64,000 bases of DNA, taken from NCBI GenBank assembly GCA_963383645.1, contig OY726565.1, forward strand, positions 38,732,124 through 38,796,123, in the 5' to 3' direction. Made by a program: the position numbers and the translations under genes. The first letter of the stretch is position 1. Each line of letters starts with the position of its first letter. Below are positions 59,792 to 64,000 of the stretch, one piece after another. The notes under the pieces are model-generated. The model was given only the letters and a program-made list of their open reading frames with translations, was not told the DNA's origin and searched no databases. The DNA comes from Muscardinus avellanarius (Eukaryota > Chordata > Mammalia > Rodentia > Gliridae).

Positions 59792-60406
59792 CACACACAT
59801 ATATGTATATATACACATATATACATACATACACATATATGTATGTATATATATAAATGACCCATACTCCAAGATCAAAATTTAAACACATTAATAAATT
59901 TTCCACTTTGTGAAGGACGGTCTTAAATACTACCCTTTCCATGTCTGTGTGACCAAGAGTATGATTCCATCTTGGAACTGCTGCCTTGATTGCTGCTGAT
60001 GTGAGCAGTTTTACTCACAGTTGTTTGTAGCATCATTGCAAATGTCAAAACAGTGAAAAGGGCAAATAACATCTTCTGTCCTCCTGAAGCTAATGGAGAT
60101 CTCTTGGGTACCTGAAAGGGTGTCAGAAACCTCGAGGGGTCTGTAGAGCACATGGAAAACACTGAAACAGTCTCTATCCATGTTGCTTTCTTGTCCATCT
60201 CTTGTTGGCTAATTGAATCTCTTTCAGAGCAGTTTAGGAAGATTGAATTTTTCTCATAGTAAAATAGGCGCATGCTGCAGAGTTAGAGTTATGTTGCTTT
60301 TCTACAATTTATCTCCCACGCCAGGTTCATCGTTGGGTCAATTATGAATCCATGCTGAAAGAATGCCTGGTTGGCAGGATGGCAGTTAAACCTGCTGTTC
60401 CAAAAG
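38554..60406 (+). CDS. CYB5R4: CYB5R4 (NCB5OR), 5' part: coding exons 1-4, residues 1-137; gene continues past the window
   Basis: Soluble, ER-associated NAD(P)H-dependent flavohaemoprotein. The family fuses a cytochrome b5 domain, a CS domain and a cytochrome b5 reductase (FAD/NADH) domain, about 520 residues in all, and moves electrons from NAD(P)H through FAD to haem. In the window, exons of 75, 154, 101 and 82 nt join in frame. Residues 1-50 are the N-terminal extension ([12 protein letters not shown]...; [14 protein letters not shown]). The b5 domain runs from about residue 54 to 130. Both axial haem ligands are present: His89 in HPGG and His112 in VHRW. Differences from the human protein as I recall it are conservative (for example Ser84 for Pro, Asn109 for Asp). 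The last codon is split after one G, and no later exon is visible up to 64000. The start has A at -3. Identity is secure. Confidence 0.96.
39233..39485 (-). repeat. SINE, old type, with (GTTTT)n tail
   Basis: In CYB5R4 intron 1. Confidence 0.75.
39845..39965 (-). repeat. MIR
   Basis: attattctcagttct-like order is decayed, but ttattatctccatttcacag is diagnostic. Confidence 0.55.
40190..40393 (+). repeat. SINE, old type
   Basis: 3' end passes into AT-rich TAATATA repeats to 40480. Confidence 0.75.
40735..40865 (+). repeat. MIR
   Basis: ccactacttagtctctttga and gtttcctcatgtgtaaacaa. Confidence 0.6.
41058..41323 (-). repeat. SINE, hairpin type, with internal (TA)n
   Basis: TSD GAGAGGCATGGTTT (41044-41057, 41324-41337), perfect. 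The linker has expanded to TA repeats (41148-41191). Hairpin aagccagcgcagctggctt. Confidence 0.88.
41420..41720 (+). repeat. Old interspersed repeat, same family as 33000-33620
   Basis: Earlier part of the same element (gaccagattgtgaagaatct; atatgggaagccactggaag). Confidence 0.4.
42119..42470 (-). mobile_element. MaLR-type LTR (MST/THE1/MLT1-like), antisense
   Basis: Starts with the reversed LTR end (tactataacaaaatacctga) and finishes with the reversed LTR start (ggcacattcaagccatatca). A solo LTR relic with no internal genes. Confidence 0.7.
42583..42710 (+). mobile_element. Probable Tigger-like DNA transposon end
   Basis: Starts cagtggtctacccttatcca and continues gttacccatagtcaactgta, like the end of a non-autonomous Tc1/mariner-type element. 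Confidence 0.4.
42752..42940 (-). repeat. SINE, old type
   Basis: Preceded by a GT-rich run at 42718-42758. Confidence 0.7.
42964..43161 (-). repeat. SINE, old type, with internal (ATGT)n
   Basis: Linker replaced by an ATGT run at 43028-43071. Confidence 0.7.
43162..43222 (+). mobile_element. L1 3' terminal fragment
   Basis: Ends atgtatggctacaaggcacc followed by aataaaa, the same 3' end as at 16205-16240. Confidence 0.6.
43304..43414 (-). repeat. B1-like 7SL SINE
   Basis: 7SL half only; 180 bp above CYB5R4 exon 2. Confidence 0.6.
43596..43749 (+). CDS. CYB5R4: CYB5R4 coding exon 2
   Basis: Acceptor tctctttaag, donor AGAG|gtaggt, phase 1. It encodes residues 26-76 plus one base. The segment starts [15 protein letters not shown] and ends DDCWICIR, which is the first strand of the cytochrome b5 fold. 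Confidence 0.96.
44630..44842. repeat. (GGGAGA)n array, about 210 bp
   Basis: Almost pure purine on the + strand, with gagacggag interruptions at intervals. The open frames across it in several phases are artefacts of the repeat. Confidence 0.95.
44848..44912 (-). repeat. ID-half fragment
   Basis: actggggattgaacccagga with a GT tail, next to the GGGAGA array. Confidence 0.65.
44960..45160 (-). repeat. SINE, old type
   Basis: Complete but diverged. Confidence 0.7.
45190..45352 (-). repeat. B1-like 7SL SINE, diverged
   Basis: Right part cctcccaagtccctgggatt is clear; left part decayed. Confidence 0.5.
45570..45765 (+). mobile_element. MaLR-type LTR fragment
   Basis: Begins tatggtttgaataaagatag and keeps the later gatgcctttgaaggagatt region. 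The 3' half is lost. Confidence 0.5.
46282..46514 (+). repeat. SINE, old type, with (AAAT)n tail
   Basis: Tail run 46483-46513. Confidence 0.8.
46917..47153 (+). repeat. SINE, old type, with (AAAAG)n tail
   Basis: TSD AAGTTTCATTCA (46905-46916, 47154-47165), perfect. Confidence 0.85.
47212..47415 (-). repeat. SINE, old type
   Basis: Second SINE within the Tigger-like segment. Confidence 0.75.
48005..48425 (-). pseudogene. RABGGTB: Processed, 5'-truncated pseudogene of RABGGTB (3' end)
   Basis: On the minus strand the segment reads in frame through [25 protein letters not shown] and [15 protein letters not shown] to a TAG at 48192-48190. This is the C-terminal end of the Rab geranylgeranyltransferase beta subunit as I know it. 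A 3' UTR follows with AATAAA about 20 nt before an A-run, seen as poly-T at 48006-48017 on the + strand. It is intronless, poly(A)-tailed and truncated upstream near 48425, so it is an L1-type retrocopy. The upstream part is frameshifted. I could not see a clear TSD, which suggests some age. It lies antisense in CYB5R4 intron 2. Confidence 0.8.
48595..48806 (+). repeat. SINE, old type
   Basis: TSD AAAATTGAGTAGGA (48581-48594, 48807-48820), perfect. Confidence 0.87.
49250..50385 (+). mobile_element. Old L1 (L1M/HAL1-like), left half
   Basis: Matches the region around and upstream of ORF1 of old mammalian L1s (for example gagaaaatcttgaaagtagccagagg and gatgaaataaggacattttt). It continues after the twin-primed insertion at 53449-53600 (tatgaagcaaaaattcatagaattg). 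Confidence 0.65.
51095..51253 (-). repeat. L1 3' UTR piece, copy 1
   Basis: On the minus strand it runs from CTAAGCCAAGCATGGG through a G-rich purine tract to ACAGTGCACCAATA and the A-tail. It ends abruptly at 51253. Confidence 0.7.
51290..51510 (-). repeat. MIR
   Basis: Antisense MIR-like DNA between the two L1 3' UTR pieces: loss of Met/Leu-type coding sense, with the typical order ctgacattctttcatctgat, gaaaattgagatttacagag, gcattaggatttgaac. Confidence 0.6.
51524..51679 (-). repeat. L1 3' UTR piece, copy 2
   Basis: Nearly the same sequence as copy 1, same strand, same abrupt 5' boundary (CTAAGCCAAGCATGGG at 51679), with a short A-rich tail. Confidence 0.7.
51885..52740 (+). mobile_element. 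Old L1 ORF2 fragment within the composite insertion
   Basis: Plus-strand ORF2-like DNA (for example the stretch around ttgacaaggtttccatgaac and acaggcaacaaaa), heavily mutated. It is interrupted by a young SINE at 52235-52426. Confidence 0.65.
52235..52426 (+). repeat. SINE, hairpin type, innermost of the nested set
   Basis: TSD AATAGATAAAA (52224-52234, 52427-52437), perfect; 18-A tail. Hairpin gaagccagccgcgctggttt. Confidence 0.87.
53449..53600 (+). mobile_element. Old L1, right half
   Basis: Resumes the old L1 directly after the insertion's TSD, which shows the target was this older element. Its right end is not sharp. Confidence 0.55.
54194..54400 (-). repeat. SINE, old type
   Basis: Complete copy in CYB5R4 intron 2. 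Confidence 0.78.
54866..55068 (+). repeat. SINE, old type
   Basis: Diverged ID half (gtatctcgaaggtagcatgc). Confidence 0.72.
55552..55652 (+). CDS. CYB5R4: CYB5R4 coding exon 3 (haem ligand His89)
   Basis: Acceptor tttgatatag, donor CAG|gtaaga. It encodes residues 77-110, including [19 protein letters not shown] with the first haem-binding His. Intron 2 before it is 11.8 kb and very repeat-rich. Confidence 0.96.
55841..56048 (+). repeat. SINE, old type, with short (CA)n tail
   Basis: 190 bp below CYB5R4 exon 3. Confidence 0.78.
56191..56391 (+). repeat. SINE, old type
   Basis: Possible TSD GGAGCAC on both sides; followed by a G-rich tract. Confidence 0.75.
56957..56992. repeat. (GT)n microsatellite
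   Basis: About 18 uninterrupted units in CYB5R4 intron 3. Confidence 0.9.
57043..57241 (-). repeat. SINE, hairpin type
   Basis: TSD CTCATTTGCT (57033-57042, 57242-57251), perfect. Hairpin aagccagcaaggctggctt. Confidence 0.87.
57589..57774 (-). repeat. SINE, hairpin type
   Basis: TSD TGTGTGGGCCTTATTT (57573-57588, 57775-57790), perfect 16 bp, so a recent insertion. Confidence 0.9.
58360..58580 (+). repeat. L2 fragment
   Basis: Contains cttctacaactttcagtggc and acttggtcttcgaaaccctg. Confidence 0.45.
58740..59300 (-). mobile_element. Very old L1-like fragment split by a SINE
   Basis: Antisense L1-like text (gctatgatgagtatcctggt; ctccttccagagagttg) on both sides of the SINE at 58943-59167. 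Confidence 0.5.
58943..59167 (-). repeat. SINE, old type
   Basis: TSD TAAATTTCT (58934-58942, 59168-59176). Confidence 0.82.
59518..59700 (+). repeat. SINE, old type, 5' damaged
   Basis: Tail passes into the GA/GT/TA microsatellite at 59701-59855. Confidence 0.72.
59701..59858. repeat. (GA)n-(GT)n-(CA/TA)n compound microsatellite
   Basis: Purine run, then GT run 59752-59788, then alternating tatacacaca and tatgtata blocks, partly self-complementary. Confidence 0.9.
60325..60406 (+). CDS. CYB5R4: CYB5R4 coding exon 4 (haem ligand His112)
   Basis: Acceptor cccacgccag, donor AAAG|gtaagc. It encodes residues 111-137, beginning [17 protein letters not shown], with the second axial His. It ends one base into the next codon, so the reading frame must continue outside the window. 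Confidence 0.95.
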
Positions 60407-61139
60407 GTAAGCACGTGGTACTGGTGCTAAGCTCGCATTATTGACGTGTGATGCATAACTATGTGTTGTTGTTTTCTTGGATTTCAACAAGTATTCTTTA
60501 AATAAGTCATAGAAGAATACCCTTTGAGAATTTTAGACATGGAATTGAAGAAGCAGGAATACTTTGTATAACCTCTTTCTATGAGTAACTCGATTTTTTC
60601 ACTAAAATTAAAAGTAAATTGGCCAGTCAACTATAGTCTTCCACTACTCAGTTCAGTGAGTTTGTAGTTCAAGGCTTTGTTGCCAGAGGCATCTCAATAG
60701 TATGAAAATATAACACAGGCATACTTATATTTTAATCTAGTAGTAAGATAGGAATTTGATAGAAATATGGGCAGCCCAGCCTATGTCCTTGGGTCACATT
60801 CTTGTCTGCAGAACGTAATGCAATACCAATAGGGTTACAGGCATATGCAAGTGCAGGTAAACCTGGTGCAAAAGGAAGTTGTGTAACTCTTACCTGATTT
60901 TTCCTCCAGTCTAGCCCTACTGGCCCTCTATAAGTATTACCTAGTCCAACAGGCTGGTGTTTCTCCCACTGGAGTGGGCCCTCCAGTTTCTATGTCTGAA
61001 TTTCAATTTCCTAATTCCTATAGTGATTCATATTGCTAGGAATTACCATTAGTAAAGTTCTTTATACTCTGAGTGTAATAGAGGATCAGTAAGGATTCTT
61101 TTTCTTCCTGTTGCTGCAAAACAAATACTACTATGTGGG

Positions 61140-61440
61140 ATTCATAGCTGAATGTACTATTGAGAATGGTGGAAACTGTACGAGATGAGACCTACTTGGA
61201 CTGAGTACATCCCTTGGGGGGCATGTGTTTGGGCACTATATCTTATCCCTGGCCCCTTTACTGTCTTTCTACTTGCTGGCCGTAGGCAGCTCTGCTTTCC
61301 TTCTCTCTGCCCTCACCAAAGGCCCAAAATGATGGAGGCAGGTGACCATACACTGAAACCATGAACCAAAGTAATTCTTTCCTTCTTTAAGTTGTTTTTC
61401 TCAGATACTTTGTCACAGTGACAAAAAGCTGGCTGACACA
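61140..61440 (+). mobile_element. MaLR-type LTR fragment (3' part)
   Basis: Ends ttgtcacagtgacaaaaagc and tggctgacaca, the 3' end of a MaLR LTR. SINE debris follows directly. Confidence 0.55.
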
Positions 61441-61570
61441 GCCTCCCAAATGCTGGGATTATGTGTGCGCCATGCGCTTGTAATCCTAGCATTCAAGGAG
61501 GTAGAGAAAGAGGATCGTGGTTCATGGGTAGCTTCAGCTACTTCGCAATTCAGTTAATCCTGTTTTAAAA
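61441..61570. repeat. SINE debris, two opposite fragments
   Basis: A short antisense 7SL piece (cctcccaaatgctgggatta) runs into a sense 7SL half (gcgcttgtaatcctagcatt). Confidence 0.55.
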
Positions 61571-61600
61571 AAAAAAAATCCTGTTTAAAAAAAAAAAAAG

Positions 61601-61722
61601 CCGAGCGTGGTGGTGCACACTTGTAATCCCTGTGCTTGGGAGGCGGAGACAGGAGGATCGTGCAGGTTCAAAGCCAGTCTTGCTGGCTTACGAGACCCTG
61701 TTTCCAAGTAAAATATAAACCA
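61601..61722 (+). repeat. SINE, hairpin type, ID half missing
   Basis: Stops after the hairpin (aagccagtcttgctggctta) and linker. Confidence 0.72.
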
Positions 61723-62439
61723 CACCTGGCTCAATGAATACCATTTTAATTGAGCAAGTTAATTCACAAGGAATTTACCAGATTAAAAAAAAAATAAGTA
61801 GACATGAGCAACTAAGAATGATAACCTAGTTCTGAAGCCCCCATTTCCCCAACCCCCTGTGTAGGTACTAGTAACTTAGAGGTATACAGGAATTTTAATG
61901 ATCACACAAGATGGAAGGAAGACGGAATCTTACATCTCTAAAAGGCAGGAAGTTGGAACTGAGACCCACGCATATGGCTTAGACTCTGCTATGTCATATG
62001 AAATAAGGCTTGCAAGGGAAACCCTAACAAGAACTCTCAAGAGTATCTTCTGTATCTTGAACTTATTTATGAGGTGATGGAGGAGAGGTAAGAAGTTTTT
62101 GAGAATTTGTAATCATAGTCCTGATAGAAAGCAAAGGCTCACTGTCTGATGCACATGGAAGCCAGTACTGTAATCCTGGTATTGCAAAAAGAAAAAGCTA
62201 TATTGTACCATCAATGCAGGAAGGAGGACAAGAGCTTTTGAGATTTGCCTCTTACGTTGCCTGGTAGCAGGGGAATTCATATAAAGGGAGAGAGGAGAAG
62301 CTGCTTGACTGTTCGATGTTGAGAAAAGAGAGTTTTAGAGTTGTTAGGCACAGGTGTAGAAGGTCATCATGCTTCTTCATGGGTTACATGTTTCTTCAGA
62401 GGGGGTAGTCATGTTCTGCATAGGAAGGATTTTATTTAT

Positions 62440-62630
62440 AGTACTGGGGATGAAACCCAGGGACGTTCTACCTTCGAGCTATACTCCCAGCTCTATTTTA
62501 TTGCTTTATTTTCAAACAGGGTCTAAGTTGCAGAGGTCTTTACTAAGATACTGGTTACAAACCTGTGATCCTCCGGTCTCAGCCTCCCAAGTACTGGGAT
62601 TACAAATATGCATCACCATGCCTGGCTTGC
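62440..62630 (-). repeat. SINE, old type
   Basis: Linker shortened. Confidence 0.75.
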
Positions 62631-62693
62631 AAGGGGAATTTTGAAGGAGCTAGCTTCTTTTGTACCTGTTTTATTTTATTTATTTATTTATTT

Positions 62694-62895
62694 TTTGGTG
62701 GTACTGGGAATGGGACCTTTTTGGTGGTACTGGGGATGGAACCCTTCTACCTCTGGGCTACACTCCCAGACCTATTTATATTTTATTTGGAAACAGGGTC
62801 TCTTAAGCCGACTAGGCTGGCTTCGAACATGCGCTATCCATCTGTCTCTGCCTCCCAAGCACGGGTATTACAAGCCTGTGGCACCATGCCCGGCC
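62694..62895 (-). repeat. SINE, hairpin type, with duplicated 3' end
   Basis: The end motif ttggtggtactgg appears twice (62696 and 62721), a small internal duplication. Confidence 0.78.
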
Positions 62896-62922
62896 CTGTC
62901 TATTGTTTTTATATTAATAGTA

Positions 62923-63106
62923 CCTAGGGATTGAATGCAGGCCCTCACACATACTAGGCAAGTGCCATACCACTGAACTATATATCCAGCCCTTTTTATT
63001 TTGAGACAGGGTCTTGTTAAATTGCCCATGCTGGCCTTGAACTTACAGTCCTCTATCCTCAGCCTTCCGAGTAGCTGAGATTACAGGTGTGTGCCACCAT
63101 ACCTGG
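62923..63106 (-). repeat. Composite SINE with a classic ID-like part
   Basis: ID part keeps ccctcacacatactaggcaa, absent in the other copies, so an earlier form of the composite. Confidence 0.68.
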
Positions 63107-63511
63107 TTTCCCCTGGTCCTTTTCACTTATAAGTTTGAAATAAGAGGGTGGGAATCAAATATTCCACCTATGTGGTCTCAGGAACCTTAGATCAAGAAAT
63201 AAAGTGGTCAGTTATTATTGGTTTTCCAAGCTGTCTGGCAAATGTATATGTATATGTAAATGTTAAATGAAGGTATATCTTTCAACCTGAGACCCTTAAA
63301 ATTCCACAAGTATAGATCAGTTATTAATACATATAAAAAATTGAGAACACATGAGGAAAGAAGTTCAGTGGTAACAAATAGCAGCATTTCTCCCCTAGAG
63401 CTTCATTATTCATATTTGTAGTAAGGGTAAGTATGTCTTAAATATGTAAGAAAATAAGAATAAGTTGATAACATGAGTAAAAAATGAGAGCCTGTTAAAA
63501 ACAACCATGTA

Positions 63512-63657
63512 GAGCCAGGCATGGTGGTGCACGCCTGTAATCCCAATACTTGGGAAGCCGAGACAGAAAGATTATAGTTTCAAGGACAGCCTCATCAGTG
63601 TAGCAAGACACTCAGCAACTTAGTGAGACCCTTTTTCAAAAAATAAGTAAATAAATA
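63512..63657 (+). repeat. SINE, old type, 7SL half
   Basis: Ends in (AAAT)n and abuts the L1 5' end at 63659. Confidence 0.72.
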
Positions 63658-63658
63658 G

Positions 63659-64000
63659 ACTTCCGGGAAGATGGCGACCAAGAAAAGCGGGGCTTAAAGA
63701 GCCCGCTAACAACCAATCTCCATTACCACAAAATCAGCGCCTTTCATAGCCAGAAAACACCATCACCAGAGAAACAAAAAAATCACCAGGCTCCAGAGAG
63801 AAAGCGGACTGAGAACAGAGCTCAGAGCCACAGAGGAGATACACCGGCCTCACGCCTGAGGACGCAGCAGCAGTGCCTTACTGCCGGTGGCAGTGGCGAG
63901 TTCACCCGGACAGCTACAGCAAGCTGAGGTGAGCAGCTGCGGAACAGCCAGGTGGGATCTTTTGGCGCAGGGAGCATCTAAAGCTCCCAGTGGCTGAGCT
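63659..64000 (+). mobile_element. L1 5' end (5' UTR), continuing beyond the window
   Basis: Begins ACTTCCGGGAAGATGGCGAC, an ETS-like site followed by a YY1-type AAGATGGCG, then GC-rich non-coding DNA typical of an L1 5' UTR promoter. It starts cleanly after the tail of a SINE (aataaatag). It lies in the sense direction in CYB5R4 intron 4. Whether the body is full length cannot be seen. Confidence 0.7.

Larger units (their letters stand above)
55653..60324 (+). other. CYB5R4: CYB5R4 intron 3
   Basis: 4.67 kb with SINEs, L2 and L1 relics and two microsatellites. 57850-58350 and 59870-60320 are unassigned. Confidence 0.9.
60407..64000 (+). other. CYB5R4: CYB5R4 intron 4, partial
   Basis: No exon 5 is visible to the window end. 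60410-61130, 61740-62440 and 63110-63510 hold nothing I recognise. Confidence 0.85.

Overview
The window is ordinary nuclear DNA of a rodent, most likely a squirrel-family animal (Sciuridae). The evidence is more than fifty copies of a composite 7SL/B1-plus-ID SINE of the kind described in squirrels (MEN / B1-dID type), rodent-like L1 elements and mammalian relics (MIR, L2, MaLR LTRs). The window holds two real protein-coding genes, both on the + strand and in the same order as RIPPLY2-CYB5R4 on human 6q14. I found no bacterial-type operon, CRISPR array, tRNA or rRNA gene, and no sign of an undescribed coding system.

Layout. 1-31 kb is gene-free DNA, presumably the intergenic region upstream of RIPPLY2. 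It holds SINEs, old L1/L2/MIR pieces, MaLR-type LTR relics, an L1 with a large internal deletion (14.8-16.2 kb) and long unannotated AT-rich stretches. At 31.1-32.1 kb a CpG island with a TATA box starts RIPPLY2 (four coding exons, 31419-35470, 117 residues, complete, poly(A) signal at 35572). About 2.8 kb downstream a second, TATA-less CpG island (38.27-38.83 kb) starts CYB5R4. Its first four coding exons (38554-60406) encode residues 1-137, covering the N-terminal region and the cytochrome b5 haem domain. The remaining exons lie beyond the window.

CYB5R4 introns are full of repeats. The most informative locus is 49.2-53.6 kb. There an old L1 was hit by a twin-primed L1 (50401-53431, outer target-site duplication visible), which was itself hit by a 1.87-kb poly(A)-tailed insertion (51078-52949, flanked by an 11-bp duplication), which in turn carries a young SINE with its own duplication. 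Intron 2 also holds a minus-strand, 5'-truncated processed pseudogene of RABGGTB (about 48005-48425). The last 340 bp look like the intact 5' end of an L1 running out of the window.

RIPPLY2 is a developmental T-box co-repressor of somite segmentation and CYB5R4 a broadly expressed ER oxidoreductase. They are neighbours, not functional partners. Exon boundaries were placed by reading frame, GT/AG sites and remembered family similarity. Repeat names rest on recognition by eye; boundaries are exact only where a target-site duplication (TSD) is given.
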